Source: Pirellula staleyi DSM 6068 (GTDB lineage Bacteria > Planctomycetota > Planctomycetia > Pirellulales > Pirellulaceae). Taken from it: a DNA stretch of 64,000 nt. Where the stretch lies: contig NC_013720.1 of the NCBI RefSeq assembly GCF_000025185.1, positions 3,286,001 to 3,350,000 on the forward strand, in the 5' to 3' direction. Both the position numbers and the translations under genes were made by a program. Of the stretch, positions 29,201-42,661 are shown in pieces (within the stretch, counting starts at the first letter, position 1; the number at the start of each line of letters is the position of its first letter). Below the pieces are notes generated by a model. That model ran no database searches, was not told where the DNA came from, and saw only the letters and a program-made list of their open reading frames with translations.

Positions 29201-30630
29201 TCGACCTGGGCTTCGATCGAAAGTGGCAAGTGCACCGCCATTTGGTCACCGTCGAAGTCGGCGTTGAAGCCTTTGCACGACAGCGGATGGAGGTGAATCG
29301 CGTTACCTTCAACCAGCACAGGCTCGAACGCCATGATACCCATGCGGTGGAGCGTGGGAGCACGGTTGAGCATCACCGGATGGTTCTGGATCGCCGATTC
29401 GAGAATGTCCCAGACTTCCTCGTCCTTGCGCTCTAGCATCTTCTTGGCCGACTTAATGGTGTCGGCGTGGCCGAGCTCTTTCAGCTTGCGAATGATGAAC
29501 GGCTGATAGAGTTCGAGCGCGATCTTTTTGGGCAAACCGCATTGGTGCAGCTTGAGACGCGGACCAACCACAATCACCGAGCGGGCCGAGTAATCGACGC
29601 GCTTACCGAGCAGGTTTTCGCGGAAACGACCCTGCTTACCCTTGATCATGTCGGTGAGCGACTTGAGCGGGCGGTTCGAGCTGCCGAGCACGGGACGCTT
29701 GCAGCGGTTGTTGTCGAACAGAGCGTCGACCGACTGCTGGAGCATACGCTTTTCGTTGCGGATGATCACTTCCGGCGCGTTGAGATCGACCAGCTTACGC
29801 AACCGGTTGTTGCGGTTGATGATGCGGCGATAGAGATCGTTGAGATCGCTTGTCGCAAAGTTGCCGCTATCCAGCAGCACCAGCGGACGAAGATCGGGTG
29901 GAATGACCGGCACGACATCGAGGACCATCCACTCGGGACGGTTATCGCTGTCGCGGATCGATTCCACGATCTTCAGACGATTGATGAGGTCTTTTTTCTT
30001 CTGCTTGCTGTTGGTGGTGGTCAGCTCTTCACGCAGTTCTTCCGACAGCTTGACGAGGTCGAGCGCCGAGAGCAGTTTGCGAACCGCTTCGGCACCCATG
30101 TCGGCGTCGAAAGCACCATCGCCCCACTGTTCGCGAGCGGCGCGGAACTCTTCTTCGGTCAGCAACTGCTGGCGTTCGAGGTCCGTTCCCTTCGGATCGG
30201 TCACCACGTAGTCTTGGAAGTAGATCACCTTCTCGAGACTGGTGGTCTTCATGTCGAGCAAGTTGCCGAGGCGGCTCGGCATTGCCTTGAAGAACCAGAT
30301 GTGCACCACAGGTGCAGCCAGTTCGATGTGCCCCATGCGCTTGCGGCGCACGCGGCTGTGGGTGACTTTCACACCGCAGCGATCGCAAATCATCCCCTTG
30401 TACTTCATGCCGCGATACTTACCGCAAGCACATTCCCAGTCTTTTTCGGGGCCAAAGATGCGTTCGCAAAACAGGCCGTCTTTTTCCGGACGATATGTGC
30501 GGTAGTTGATCGTTTCTGGTTTCTTCACTTCGCCAAAGGACCAGCTGCGGATGTCGTGAGGACGCGCGAGGCTGATCTTTACCGAAGCGTAGTCGTTAAT
30601 GCGGTCGTAAGAGGATTCGCCGATGGTCAT
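26287..30630 (-). CDS. rpoC: RNA polymerase beta' subunit
   Basis: 1447 residues, the size of a standard beta' subunit. The catalytic Mg2+ motif NADFDGDQ lies at residues 456-463, with aspartates 458, 460 and 462. An N-terminal zinc ribbon ([23 protein letters not shown] region) and the second zinc cluster ([13 protein letters not shown]) are intact. The C-terminal tail is longer and proline/serine-rich. It follows rpoB by about 150 bp. Large open frames on the opposite strand are antisense artefacts. Confidence 0.98.
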   Translation of the reverse strand: MTIGESSYDRINDYASVKISLARPHDIRSWSFGEVKKPETINYRTYRPEKDGLFCERIFGPEKDWECACGKYRGMKYKGMICDRCGVKVTHSRVRRKRMGHIELAAPVVHIWFFKAMPSRLGNLLDMKTTSLEKVIYFQDYVVTDPKGTDLERQQLLTEEEFRAAREQWGDGAFDADMGAEAVRKLLSALDLVKLSEELREELTTTNSKQKKKDLINRLKIVESIRDSDNRPEWMVLDVVPVIPPDLRPLVLLDSGNFATSDLNDLYRRIINRNNRLRKLVDLNAPEVIIRNEKRMLQQSVDALFDNNRCKRPVLGSSNRPLKSLTDMIKGKQGRFRENLLGKRVDYSARSVIVVGPRLKLHQCGLPKKIALELYQPFIIRKLKELGHADTIKSAKKMLERKDEEVWDILESAIQNHPVMLNRAPTLHRMGIMAFEPVLVEGNAIHLHPLSCKGFNADFDGDQMAVHLPLSIEAQVEAHTLLLSTNNVFAPSNGKPIMSPSQDTVMGCNYITLELPGRKGEGMIFSTPAEAQLAFSHGKIEMQAKIKVRLPKNQKLKSDGDEKHKPGAIVQTTYGRILFNSMLPRGMDFYNKGMKSGDLANCISDCYQLLGRKATINLLDDMMQLGFREAFLSGLSFATDDLITPDTKIKHIAEAEKTVMKYKKLYERGVITEKERYNQVLDTWTHAREAITGEMREAMRTDDRGGNGYVNPVYLMADSGARGGIEQIRQLAGMRGLMAKPTGEIIETPIKSNFREGLTVLEYFSSTHGARKGLADTALKTADSGYLTRKLADVAQNVVVTLHDCGTTQGITKGVIYRGEKVEVKLSAAIIGRVSRQSIVNPITDEVIVRENDLVTPEIARRIEDLGLERIQVRSSMTCEAPLGVCRLCYGMDLSTGSLVEEGMAVGIIGAQSIGEPGTQLTMRTFHIGGTVNTSVEESETKAKKEGIVKFTRMRFVANEEGNNIVLTRNGEILLLDPRGRELEKYDVPNGAILRVKENDVVKPGQVLCEWDPHSIPILSEVAGKVRYEDVVEGETLRIEKDSGGNARRLIMDHKGELHPQIVLEDSEGKPLDVYYLPERAHVVVEEGKVISAGSVLAKTPREAAGITDITGGLPRVTEIFEARKPKDPAVMAEVDGVVEILQEKRRGKRTIVVRSESGIEREHLVPHGKRFLVHSGDHVKAGQALVDGPLVPHDILRISGEEALQQYLVHEVQNVYRSQRVDINDKHIEIIIARMLRKVRIESAGDTNLLPGLVMDRFDFRAVNTNLSKCLKITHKGDSDFAVDSIVPKEALEQVNAQIEALGGDAARGSKPKSATASTQLLGITKAAVQSSSFISAASFQETTKVLTEAALAGKVDHLVGLKENVILGHLIPAGTGFRNFQESEVRYRPEALQAMAEQKDKVLETAFPLLAGSDAPSENSPPAPSSSGKPAPSLESLLGGSAASE

Positions 30631-30778
30631 CGAGAACTACTCCTGTTATGTACTAGCCGCCACCGGTGATTCTTGCGGTGACGGCCTAGTTCTATGCGGC
30701 TCTGACTTGATTGCAGGGAAATAACACACACGTTTGCTGCTGCCCGGTTTGCGATTTCGCATCAGGCAGCCGGGCAAA

Positions 30779-34501
<3,723 letters not shown>

Positions 34502-35441
34502 ATGGGCGGATGCTCCGAAAGAAAATAGGAAGGCTGCTGCTCTTGCCGCGATTGTTCTCTACCGAACAGTCATCCATGACCGCCAGCGGATGATGAACCA
34601 CTGTTGCCAACCGATCACTTCACCGGGAAGCGACCAGATCGACCTCGACTTGCAAGCCAAAGCTGCTAAGGACCTGGGGAATTTGCGAAACGATGGGGGA
34701 ACCGACTAATCAACTGCAAACTGAGAGGCAAAAAACTTCGAAAAAAACCGAAGAAATTCACACCTTTCGATCCGTGGAAAAACGACAAACCGCCCGGGCG
34801 AAAGGCAGTAAATGCCCGACCCGCTATGCCGATAATCCTGCTGCTGGGAAGAATTGTCTCGGCTGCCAGAAAGACCATGTCTTCCACGACCAGCCGAAAG
34901 CTTTGCCACGAGGAGCCAAGTTGGTGAGGATCACGCCATCCCCATTGCGTTGACATTCCACGCTTTCACAGAGGGTCCCAGCGGAAACTCTGCGCGCAAT
35001 GCGACCCCGAACCAGTCCTAAAGCGGAATTCCGCTGGATTGGGCGGGGGACTATTGTCAAGTCAATCCTGCCTGCACAACTGTCACGATTACTCGCGACC
35101 GTCGCGTTAAGGTGAACGGAGCCAAATCTGGAACACGCCAGAAGACCCTGCAAAAGCACAGCGGCTTCAGCAAAATCAGGCGAGTCGAATAGCTGGGCAA
35201 AGCCCTCGACTAGACGAAGTTTGAATTCTGTACGATTTTGCGACAAATTACTAGTGGCTGATCACAGAACACCAAAAATCATCCACTTGCCTGCCGGGAT
35301 GTTACCACAGACAGGCAAGTGGGGTGATCGTGGGTGCCTAAGATTAGGCAACTAGGTTGATCTCGCAGCCTCGATTGAAAGTGTCGCAGTCTAAGAAGAC
35401 TCGCACTTTCTGCAGCCAATTCGGGGTTACCGAACGACGAA
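34502..35441. other. rpoB leader region downstream of rplL
   Basis: About 940 bp without a supported gene. It contains the rplL terminator near 35274-35322 and otherwise only short frames without family resemblance (for example 34824-35246 on the minus strand). It is long for an rplL-rpoB spacer. With the terminator present, rpoBC probably needs its own promoter within this stretch, though I could not identify one with confidence. Confidence 0.5.
35274..35322 (-). terminator. Terminator or attenuator after rplL
   Basis: Perfect 11-bp stem CCACTTGCCTG/CAGGCAAGTGG (35283-35293 with 35312-35322) with an 18-nt loop. A T-rich tract follows on the minus strand (A-run at 35274-35278). It lies about 120 bp after the rplL stop. 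In many bacteria this position holds a partial terminator that lowers rpoB expression relative to the ribosomal proteins. Confidence 0.7.
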
Positions 35442-35834
35442 CTACTTGAGTTCGACGGTGGCGCCAGCAGCAACGAGTTCGGCCTTGACCTTCTCGGCGT
35501 CTGCCTTCGAAACTTGTTCCTTGATCTTGCCAGGAACGCCTTCGACCAGCTTCTTGGCATCCATCAGCGAGAGACCGGTGAGGTTCTTCACAACCTTCAC
35601 AACGTCCAGCTTCTTGTCGCCGAAAGCGGTGAGGATCACGTCGAATTCGGTCTGCTCAACAGCAGCAGGGGCAGCGCCACCAGCAGCTGGGGCTGCCATC
35701 ATCACACCGCCACCCGAGGCGGGTTCGATGCCATAGGCTTCCTTGATGTAGTCGCTGAGCTCTTTGGCTTGCTTCAGGGTAAGGCCAGCGATCTTGTCGC
35801 CAATTTCTTTAAGTTCGGGAGCAATGTCTGACAT
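35442..35834 (-). CDS. rplL: 50S ribosomal protein L7/L12
   Basis: 130 residues. The N-terminal dimerisation region, an alanine-rich hinge (AAPAAGGAAPAAVEQ) and the C-terminal factor-binding domain (VVKNLTGLSLMDAKKLVEGVP) are all present. It forms the stalk with L10 and recruits translational GTPases such as EF-Tu and EF-G. It lies downstream of rplJ with a 273-bp spacer. Confidence 0.97.
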   Translation of the reverse strand: MSDIAPELKEIGDKIAGLTLKQAKELSDYIKEAYGIEPASGGGVMMAAPAAGGAAPAAVEQTEFDVILTAFGDKKLDVVKVVKNLTGLSLMDAKKLVEGVPGKIKEQVSKADAEKVKAELVAAGATVELK

Positions 35835-35961
35835 GGCTTTCGCGATCCTTTCTCAATCTCACATAAGGATCAATCGCGGCTGCGAGGTGCGACTGATCTA
35901 ACAAAACAGACTAATTCGAAATTGGTGGCCTCAAGACACTCATCTTGCGAGCTACCTGACT

Positions 35962-35982
35962 CTAGAAGGAACAACCTTCTAG
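35962..35982. other. Hairpin in the rplJ-rplL spacer
   Basis: Perfect 8-bp inverted repeat CTAGAAGG/CCTTCTAG with a 5-nt loop, with no following T-run on either strand. It may be a processing site between the L10 and L7/L12 messages. The rest of the 273-bp spacer holds nothing recognisable. Confidence 0.4.
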
Positions 35983-36107
35983 GGTCGCTATCTGGAAATT
36001 TGCCGGCTGGTAGTTCGTTTTTACTAAGCCAACCGACAGACTCGAGGTGTTCATTTTATGGCAAGCCCGACCGCTTCTTACGGCGAAACTAGGCTGCCAG
36101 TGGCAAA

Positions 36108-36662
36108 CTAAGCACTGGCTTCGGGAGCGGCATCTGCGGCACCCTCTTCGCCTTCCGACTTCTTCTTGATCTGGCTGAGAAGCTTTCCGCCGGGCGAGTT
36201 GAGCTGCGAAAGCAGCTTGGCTCCGGGGCTGAGAATTTGACCAACCAGCATGCTGATCTGCTGGGTGCGGTTAGGCCACTTGCTCACTTCTTCCACCTTT
36301 TCTGGTGAAAGACGTTCGCCGTCCATGACGCCCCCTTTAGGGACGCACTTCTCAAATTCAGGCTTCTTGTGAATCTCCACCATCTCTTTGCAGAGCGAGA
36401 CGAAATCGTCCGAGCCCCACACGATAGCCAGGCTACCTTCACCACCTTCGAAGGCCTTGGCGATAGGCTGACCTTCGGTGGCGCGGAGAGCCAAGCTGCT
36501 CTTCACGACGAGCAAGCGAATGTTCTTGCTGCGGAGTTCTTTGCGGAGGGAATAGGTGTTGGCCGAATTGAGGCCGATCACGTTCACCAGGAGGGCGTCG
36601 TTAACACCACTCAGACGGCTCGAGACGTCGGAGGCGATCAGATTCTTCAGTTGCTTGCTCAC
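36108..36662 (-). CDS. rplJ: 50S ribosomal protein L10
   Basis: 184 residues from a GTG start at 36662. The rRNA-binding N-terminal domain includes the conserved VKSSLALRA and a following Gly-rich turn. The C-terminal helix that carries L7/L12 dimers has a short internal repeat (KLLSQLNSPGGKLLSQ) and ends in an acidic alanine-rich tail, slightly longer than usual. It lies between rplA and rplL. Confidence 0.95.
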   Translation of the reverse strand: MSKQLKNLIASDVSSRLSGVNDALLVNVIGLNSANTYSLRKELRSKNIRLLVVKSSLALRATEGQPIAKAFEGGEGSLAIVWGSDDFVSLCKEMVEIHKKPEFEKCVPKGGVMDGERLSPEKVEEVSKWPNRTQQISMLVGQILSPGAKLLSQLNSPGGKLLSQIKKKSEGEEGAADAAPEASA

Positions 36663-36774
36663 TTGAGCACCTACTAACTAAATAATACTTGTGAACGTTA
36701 AAAGGCCGTATGAAGTTGCGACTTGAAGGTCGAGCCAGCAAGTCGGCAAACTTCCGATTCCAGGACAGACTGAA

Positions 36775-37461
36775 CTAGCTGGCCACCACATGCACGCTGG
36801 GGCTCATCGTGCCGCATAGAGCGATACCCTTGAGGTATTGCCCTTTGCAGGTGTTGGGCTTGAGGCCTTGCACGAAGCTAATGAAAGTCTCGATGTTCTC
36901 TTTGAGCTTGGCAGCGTCGAAGCTCATCTTGCCGACAATCGCGTGGACGATGCCACCGTTATCGTTGCGGAACTCGACCTTACCAGCCTTGTATTCTTTC
37001 ACGACCTTGGCGACGTCGGCGGTCACGGTGCCAGCACGGGGGCTTGGCATCAGACCACGAGGACCAAGCACGCGTCCGAGAGGACCAACCAGGCCCATCA
37101 TATCGGGAGCGGCGATGCAGACGTCGAAATCAGTCCAGCCGTCTTTGATCTTGGCGGCGAGGTCTTCCTGGCCGACGAAATCAGCACCAGCCTCTTGAGC
37201 AGCTTTGGCCAATTCGCCCTTCGCAAACACGGCGACACGCTGAGTACGACCGATACCGTGAGGCAGCACGACCGAACCACGAATGATTTGATCGGCTTGC
37301 TTGGGGTCGATCCCCAGACGCATGTGGATCTCGACCGTTTGGTCGAACTTCGTGTTGTTGAAGGTCTTGATCTTCTCTACGGCAGTCTGCAGTGGGACCA
37401 AGGTCTTCACAGCGGGATTCTTGCCAGCGAGTGCACGGTAGCGTTTTGATTGTTTGGCCAT
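36775..37461 (-). CDS. rplA: 50S ribosomal protein L1
   Basis: 228 residues, the usual length. Conserved parts include the [18 protein letters not shown] strand, [18 protein letters not shown] and [16 protein letters not shown]1 binds 23S rRNA at the L1 stalk and often represses its own operon by binding the leader. The 277-bp spacer toward rplK might hold such a site, but I did not recognise one. Confidence 0.97.
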   Translation of the reverse strand: MAKQSKRYRALAGKNPAVKTLVPLQTAVEKIKTFNNTKFDQTVEIHMRLGIDPKQADQIIRGSVVLPHGIGRTQRVAVFAKGELAKAAQEAGADFVGQEDLAAKIKDGWTDFDVCIAAPDMMGLVGPLGRVLGPRGLMPSPRAGTVTADVAKVVKEYKAGKVEFRNDNGGIVHAIVGKMSFDAAKLKENIETFISFVQGLKPNTCKGQYLKGIALCGTMSPSVHVVAS

Positions 37462-37738
37462 GACTAGTTCTACAGGCTAAATGCTTCAGGCTATGTTCTT
37501 CAAACGTCGACTTGGAAACGACTTACGGCCGAATCGGTCGAACTGTCGCGGCCCAGCTACTGGAGCGAGGCAAATGGCGAAACCAAAAAGTGTACCAAAT
37601 CCAGGGACGACTACGCCAGATGCCTCAGCGAACTCTTGGAAGAATTCGCCAAGTTTGCGTGTCGAATCGCTTTAGCAGCGGCAGATCACTCGGCTGGCGA
37701 ACCAGTGGTGAGTGATGGTGCTGCAAAAGAGGGGGAAA

Positions 37739-38170
37739 TTAACCCTCGACGATAATCCCCATGCTGCGGGCAGTTCCTTCGACCATCCGCTTGGCAGCAG
37801 GAATGTCGCTGGAGTTGAGCACGTCCATCTTCTTCTTGCAGATCTCTTCAACTTGCGCCGAAGTGACCTTGCCCACTTTGTCCTTGTTCGGCACGCCCGA
37901 GCCCTTAGCAATGCCGGCAGCAATCTTGAGGAGTGCCGAGGCAGGTGGGCTCTTGGTGATGAACTCGAACGTACGGTCGCTGTAGACCGAAACGACGACA
38001 GGGATTGGGATACCGTTGTATTCACGGGTCCGTTCGTTGAACTGCGACACAAACTGGCCGAGGTTCACACCGAACTTACCGAGCGACGTACCCACTGGCG
38101 GAGCAGGGGTGGCCGAACCACCAGGAACTTGAAATTTGGCCTGACCGACCAATTGCCTTTGCTTAGCCAT
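37739..38170 (-). CDS. rplK: 50S ribosomal protein L11
   Basis: 143 residues. The N-terminal proline-rich segment (GGSATPAPPVGTSLG) contacts thiostrepton and EF-G in other bacteria; the C-terminal rRNA-binding domain ends in VEGTARSMGIIVEG. It lies 89 bp downstream of nusG, in the normal secE-nusG-rplK order. Confidence 0.97.
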   Translation of the reverse strand: MAKQRQLVGQAKFQVPGGSATPAPPVGTSLGKFGVNLGQFVSQFNERTREYNGIPIPVVVSVYSDRTFEFITKSPPASALLKIAAGIAKGSGVPNKDKVGKVTSAQVEEICKKKMDVLNSSDIPAAKRMVEGTARSMGIIVEG

Positions 38171-38259
38171 GGAACCGTCACCTTCTCATTACCAAAAAAT
38201 ATCGATTTCGGCGTTCTGTCCCGGAGTAATGCGACCTTCGCATCGAACTCACTCGGAAG

Positions 38260-39063
38260 TTACACCGCTTCAATCTGCCAATGTTCGAGTTCGACCGGTG
38301 TGCTCCGACCGAAAATATTGATCATCACCGTCACGCGACCATTTGCCTGGTCGATGCCGTCGATGTCACCTTCAAAGTTTTGGAAGTAGCCTTCCTTCAC
38401 TCGCACGCGATCACCCACCTTGAATGGAATTGCGGTGCGAACCTGATTGGTATCTTCTTCGAGCATTTTGCTCGAGCGAAGAATCCGTTCGACATCTTTG
38501 GGATCCATTGGCGTGGGCTTGCCCATCGCGCCAGTGAAATCACCGATGCCCGAAGTTTCGCGGACAATGAACCACGTTTCGTCGTTGAAGACCATGTTCA
38601 CCAGGATGTAGCCTGGGTAGATCTTCTTTTTGACGACGCGGCGTTTTCCGGTCTTCGTAAATTCGGCCACATCTTCGGTCGGCACCACCACATCTTTAAA
38701 GAACCGCTCGAGGCCGTTCATGTTGATGCGACGGAGTAGCGACGCTTTGATCGAGTCTTCGCGGTTGACCTGCACTTTGAGGATGTACCACTCAAATTTC
38801 AGGTCTTTATCGGCGAGCGATTCATCGATGAACTCGAGCGGCTCCGCATGAATGTAGGGAGCATCAGCCTCGTCGTCATCGGTCTCTGCGTCAGCCGAGT
38901 CGTCGGTTTGTGCGCTATCGGGAACGTAATCCGTGGGAGTTGGACCGACAGCATCAGCCTCGTCGTTAGGCAGGGCGCTGGAGTGCGCAGTGGCCGACTC
39001 TGCTCCAGTTTGCTGGAGGTTTTCGTCGGGCGATGCACCTTGCGAGCTATCCGGCTCCACCAT
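38260..39063 (-). CDS. nusG: Transcription factor NusG with acidic N-terminal extension
   Basis: 267 residues from the ATG at 39063 (279 from an upstream start). Standard NusG is about 180 residues; here the NGN domain begins only near residue 88 (WYILKVQVNREDSIKA), and the KOW domain (FKVGDRVRVKEGYFQNFEG) is near the C-terminus. The first 85 residues are rich in Asp, Glu, Ser and Pro and probably disordered. NusG couples RNA polymerase to elongation, Rho or the ribosome. The extension could mediate an extra contact; that is inference. Confidence 0.93.
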   Translation of the reverse strand: MVEPDSSQGASPDENLQQTGAESATAHSSALPNDEADAVGPTPTDYVPDSAQTDDSADAETDDDEADAPYIHAEPLEFIDESLADKDLKFEWYILKVQVNREDSIKASLLRRINMNGLERFFKDVVVPTEDVAEFTKTGKRRVVKKKIYPGYILVNMVFNDETWFIVRETSGIGDFTGAMGKPTPMDPKDVERILRSSKMLEEDTNQVRTAIPFKVGDRVRVKEGYFQNFEGDIDGIDQANGRVTVMINIFGRSTPVELEHWQIEAV

Positions 39064-39153
39064 CGGAAAAACGCCTCTTTCGGTCTTAACCGCAAACACC
39101 CCAGCCAGACAGGAGTCTCGCTGAGGAGTCGAATGTTCGTAATGTGTCGGCTG

Positions 39154-39624
39154 TTACTTCACAACCTGCAGCACGTATTTCAGCAGTGCTTGCCAGATTG
39201 AGTCGTAAGCAAATAGCACGATCGTTAGTCCAAAAATCACGATGATCACCACGGTCGAGCTCCGTACGAGCTCAGTGCGCGATGGCCACGAAACTTTGTT
39301 CATTTCCGCTTCAACGGCGATGAGGAAGTCGGCGAAGGTGGGGAGATTGACAAGGCGATAGCCAAGCCAAAGTCCTGCTGCCAGAATCACGCCAGGTATG
39401 GCGTACTTCAGGGGAGCGTTCATCCAACCAGATTCCATCAACCGCCAAGCGCCGAGGGCAAACGTGAGCCAAATCGCTAGGCAGGTTAGCTGCCGAGTGA
39501 TTCGCCCTTGGCTCTTTTTGTAAATTCCGACTTGCACCAGCTCGCGGAGGATCAGTTGGACACCGCCGGGAGCAGCTGCTTTTTCCTTCAACATGTGTTC
39601 TGCCCGTGCTCCTTGCGACCCCAT
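39154..39624 (-). CDS. secE: Preprotein translocase subunit SecE, long form
   Basis: 156 residues. The conserved SecE part is C-terminal: the amphipathic EMNKVSWPSRTEL helix followed by the single transmembrane helix VVIIVIFGLTIVLFAYDSIW. Before it are two further hydrophobic segments (about residues 46-62 and 74-92), so three membrane spans are expected rather than the minimal one. It lies between tRNA-Trp and nusG. Confidence 0.92.
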   Translation of the reverse strand: MGSQGARAEHMLKEKAAAPGGVQLILRELVQVGIYKKSQGRITRQLTCLAIWLTFALGAWRLMESGWMNAPLKYAIPGVILAAGLWLGYRLVNLPTFADFLIAVEAEMNKVSWPSRTELVRSSTVVIIVIFGLTIVLFAYDSIWQALLKYVLQVVK

Positions 39625-39775
39625 AGCACACCTACCCTGATATGCGCCGGAAAAACCGACTTGAGGACGCTCGACTGTAAATCACCGCCTCGATCGCGAC
39701 CTGATCAACAACAGCTTGCTCAGGGTTTAGCTGAGCGAGCACTAACCGAACTCATACCGATTGAACCGAACCGAG

Positions 39776-39848
39776 CACGGGCGGAGGGAATCGAACCCCC
39801 AACCTGCCGCTTTGGAGACGGCTGCTCTGCCAATTGAGCTACACCCGT
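39776..39848 (-). tRNA. tRNA-Trp (CCA)
   Basis: 73-nt cloverleaf on the minus strand. The acceptor stem pairs ACGGGTG with CGCCCGT (one G-U), the anticodon loop is CTCCAAA with anticodon CCA, and the T loop is GGTTCGATT. No CCA is encoded. It sits between tuf and secE. Confidence 0.96.
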
Positions 39849-39929
39849 GTAGACCGGCGAAATGTCTGCGAGCTTTGCAGCTGCATCCAGTCCGTGTCGG
39901 TCGCAGGCTTCCGCCCGCTACCAACCCGA

Positions 39930-40042
39930 CCGATATAGGTCGAGCCTACATCGGCGTTACCCAAGTCGTAAAGGGCGCGAGCCACGCTCGGCGCCCTTCC
40001 TTTGTTTTTTATCTTAGGGCCACCTGCCCTGCGGCGGGTGGC
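39930..40042. other. Cluster of three hairpins between tuf and tRNA-Trp
   Basis: Three inverted repeats lie in the tuf downstream region: 39930-39954; 39971-39998 (12-bp stem with one bulged base, AAGGGCGC/GCGCCCTT outer arms); and 40018-40042 (GCCACC/GGTGGC outer arms). The middle one is followed on the plus strand by a T-rich tract (39999-40010), so it looks like a terminator for the plus direction although no plus-strand gene lies upstream. They may slow or process the tuf message on the minus strand. Confidence 0.5.
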
Positions 40043-40086
40043 TGGAACTTCCTAGGCGATCCGAAGATCGATCTAGAGCAAGTTTC

Positions 40087-41283
40087 CTATTCGACGATCT
40101 TCGTCACAACGCCCGAACCGACGGTCTTGCCACCTTCGCGGATAGCGAAGCGAACACCGTTGTCCATAGCGATTGGCTTGTGCAGTTCGACGGTAACGCG
40201 AACGTTATCGCCAGGCATGCACATTTCGGCGCCAATCAGATTGGCGGTTCCAGTCACGTCGGTCGTGCGGAAGTAGAACTGAGGACGGTAGCCACTGAAG
40301 AATGGGGTGTGACGACCACCTTCTTCTTTCGAGAGGCAGTAGACTTCAGCTTCAAACTTCATGTGGGGGGTGATCGAGCCAGCCTTGGCGAGCACTTGAC
40401 CACGTTCGATATCTTCGCGCTTCATACCACGGAGAAGGCAGCCGACGTTGTCGCCAGCGCGGCCTTCATCGAGCATTTTGCGGAACATTTCGATACCGGT
40501 GACGATCGTCTTCTGAGGTTCTTTGCTCAGACCGATAACGGCGATTTCGTCGCCAACCTTCACCACGCCACGTTCGATACGACCGGTAGCGACAGTACCG
40601 CGACCTTCGATCGAGAACACGTCTTCGACAGCCATGAGGAATGGCTTGTCTTCTTCGCGCTTTGGCTGTGGGATGTAGCTGTCGACGGCGTCGAGCAGGT
40701 CGCTGATGCACTTCGAAGCGACTGGATCCGATGGGTTCTGGTAGGCTGGGAGAGCCGAACCACGAACGATTGGAATTTCGTCGCCGGGGAAGCCGTACTT
40801 GCTGAGGAGTTCGCGGATTTCGATTTCCACGAGGTCGAGCAATTCAGGATCGTCGACAAGGTCGATCTTGTTGAGGAACACAACGATCGCAGGCACGTCC
40901 ACCTGACGAGCGAGAAGCACGTGTTCCTTGGTTTGTGGCATCGGGCCGTCAGCAGCCGACACGACCAGGATCGCGCCGTCCATCTGGGCGGCACCGGTGA
41001 TCATGTTCTTAATAAAGTCGGCGTGGCCGGGGCAGTCGATGTGAGCGTAGTGGCGATTGACGGTCTCGTATTCCACGTGGGCTACAGCGATGGTCACGGT
41101 CTTCGATGCGTCGCGAACGGTACCACCCTTGGCGATATCCGAATACGACTTGAACTGGGCGAGGCCCTTGGCGGCTTGTACCGACAGGAGAGCACCGGTC
41201 GTGGTGGTCTTTCCGTGATCGATGTGGCCGATCGTTCCGACGTTACAGTGCGGCTTGGTCCGCACAAAAGTATCCTTGGCCAT
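40087..41283 (-). CDS. tuf: Elongation factor Tu
   Basis: 398 residues, the standard length. G1 (GHIDHGKTT), G3 (DCPGHADF), G4 (NKID) and domain II/III motifs are intact. EF-Tu delivers aminoacyl-tRNA to the ribosome. It lies between tRNA-Thr(GGT) and tRNA-Trp, like tufB of enterobacteria. Confidence 0.98.
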   Translation of the reverse strand: MAKDTFVRTKPHCNVGTIGHIDHGKTTTTGALLSVQAAKGLAQFKSYSDIAKGGTVRDASKTVTIAVAHVEYETVNRHYAHIDCPGHADFIKNMITGAAQMDGAILVVSAADGPMPQTKEHVLLARQVDVPAIVVFLNKIDLVDDPELLDLVEIEIRELLSKYGFPGDEIPIVRGSALPAYQNPSDPVASKCISDLLDAVDSYIPQPKREEDKPFLMAVEDVFSIEGRGTVATGRIERGVVKVGDEIAVIGLSKEPQKTIVTGIEMFRKMLDEGRAGDNVGCLLRGMKREDIERGQVLAKAGSITPHMKFEAEVYCLSKEEGGRHTPFFSGYRPQFYFRTTDVTGTANLIGAEMCMPGDNVRVTVELHKPIAMDNGVRFAIREGGKTVGSGVVTKIVE

Positions 41284-41376
41284 TGCTTTCTAACCCTGCA
41301 TTTTCAGTGTGAATCGATGCGACAACTAGCTCAATAACTGCACCACGACAGGAGCGCACAGTCTCCCATCTGTAGG

Positions 41377-41449
41377 AGCTGCCGATGGGAATTGAACCCA
41401 CGACCTCGTCCTTACCAAGGACGTGCTCTACCAACTGAGCTACAGCAGC
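41377..41449 (-). tRNA. tRNA-Thr (GGT)
   Basis: 73-nt cloverleaf on the minus strand; acceptor GCTGCTG pairs CGGCAGC (one T-G); anticodon GGT in a TTGGTAA loop; T loop GGTTCAATT. It is the last tRNA before tuf. Confidence 0.96.
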
Positions 41450-41495
41450 CAATCCGTGAAACCGACTATGGTGCAATCCATCGAACGCAAACCAG

Positions 41496-41566
41496 AGCGG
41501 GTGAAGGGAATCGAACCCTCGTAGCCTGCTTGGAAGGCAGGAGCTCTACCATTGAGCTACACCCGC
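41496..41566 (-). tRNA. tRNA-Gly (TCC)
   Basis: 71-nt cloverleaf on the minus strand; acceptor GCGGGTG pairs CACCCGC perfectly; anticodon TCC in a CTTCCAA loop. Confidence 0.96.
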
Positions 41567-41758
41567 AATCAATCGCAAACTCGCCAGCCGATGGTAGTTG
41601 CCCCAAAAGGAACTGCCACAGCCGCTGCTCTGCCAACCAGAGCACCCACGAACAAAACTAACAAGCCAAAAACTCTGTCACCCGAAAACTTGTCGACCCT
41701 TCGACTTGAGCTATCTGTCTAGCAGAAGCCAAGCCAACCGGACGCCAAGTGAACTGAG

Positions 41759-41842
41759 TGGGAAGTGTAGGATTCGAACCTACGAAGAGACTAGCTCAAC
41801 AGATTTACAGTCTGCGCCCTTTAGCCACTTGGATAACTTCCC
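41759..41842 (-). tRNA. tRNA-Tyr (GTA)
   Basis: 84-nt class II tRNA on the minus strand with a long variable arm; acceptor GGGAAGT pairs ACTTCCC perfectly; anticodon GTA in a CTGTAAA loop. Confidence 0.96.
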
Positions 41843-42058
41843 GACATTTGCTTGTGAAATGCCAGCTCGCGAGCGAACTGCGTTTCACAAGACTTCCGAC
41901 AATTTCTCAACCCAGAAACACTGCTCCACCGCAAGTCTGCCTGGAGGAGTGATCACTCGAACGAGCCGACCACCGTTCATCGCTGGAGCGTTCGCAACGT
42001 GTTGCCAAGTCGCGAAATCAGGTTAGTCGACGTACTTCGCTGGACGTCTTCAAATAAG

Positions 42059-42131
42059 AGCCAGCGAAGGGACTCGAACCCTTAACCTGCGGTTTACAAA
42101 ACCGCTGCTCTGCCAGTTGAGCTACGCTGGC
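42059..42131 (-). tRNA. tRNA-Thr (TGT)
   Basis: 73-nt cloverleaf on the minus strand; acceptor GCCAGCG pairs CGCTGGC perfectly; anticodon TGT in a TTTGTAA loop. It is the first gene of the tRNA-tuf-secE-rpl-rpo array. Confidence 0.96.
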
Positions 42132-42169
42132 CTCCCGGCGATGCTTTAGTGCTGAGTTGAAAACCAGTT

Positions 42170-42197
42170 AATATAGCGACGACCTGCTCTTCCGCAA
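42170..42197 (-). promoter_or_regulatory. Probable promoter of the tRNA-tuf array
   Basis: On the minus strand TTGCGG (42197-42192) is followed after 16 nt by TATATT (42175-42170). The -10 box lies about 38 nt before the first base of tRNA-Thr(TGT), which fits a short leader. The match is by eye to the housekeeping sigma-70 consensus. Confidence 0.6.
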
Positions 42198-42525
42198 TAT
42201 GACCTGCGAATTTTCCCTGCTTGAATTTCAAGGGGAGAGCCTACCATCGTTAACTTCCTGCTGTTCACACACTTCAAGCCTTCGCAGCATAGCAGCACAC
42301 CGCTATCACCTACAGGGGGCGGTTCGCGGGTCGGCAACTTTGCTGGAAGGTTGCAAGTGATATCTGGGTAATGCTTTACGGTCGATCTTGCGTATCTTTA
42401 CACCAGCTTCTCAGCTTACTTCGGCGAATTTTGTCCTTTAGTAACAGAGAAAACCAGTCGAAAGAAGGCTCGCGCAATTCTGAGGGCTGCGCTGCAGCTT
42501 TTTACGACTAGTGGTCGCTGCTAGC
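42198..42525. other. Intergenic stretch upstream of the tRNA array promoter
   Basis: About 330 bp between the tRNA array promoter and the sigma-factor terminator. No gene, repeat or further promoter was recognised with confidence. Confidence 0.4.
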
Positions 42526-42560
42526 AAAAATAAGCCCCAAGCGGTTGAAGGCTTGGGGCT
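42526..42560 (-). terminator. Rho-independent terminator of the sigma-factor gene
   Basis: Perfect 10-bp stem AGCCCCAAGC/GCTTGGGGCT (42533-42542 with 42551-42560) with an 8-nt loop. A T-run follows on the minus strand (A-run at 42526-42530). It lies about 100 bp after the sigma gene stop. Confidence 0.85.
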
Positions 42561-42661
42561 CGGGAGAGACTGTTTTTCAGGAGCTTGGTATCAGTCGGTC
42601 AGGCTTGGTGAAAGTCGCTGTTTGGGCAGCAGCGACCTGCTTACCTGTCGAGGAGTGTCGA

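Noticed and set aside
26446-29436. 996-residue plus-strand open frame opposite rpoC
   Set aside because: Antisense to an essential conserved gene; low-complexity composition and no domain.
34824-35246. 140-residue minus-strand frame in the rpoB leader
   Set aside because: Composition does not resemble a real protein and no start signal is visible.
41377-42131. Possible CRISPR-like or tandem repeat pattern in the tRNA cluster
   Set aside because: Similarity is due to shared tRNA T-arm and D-arm sequences; there are no regular spacers.
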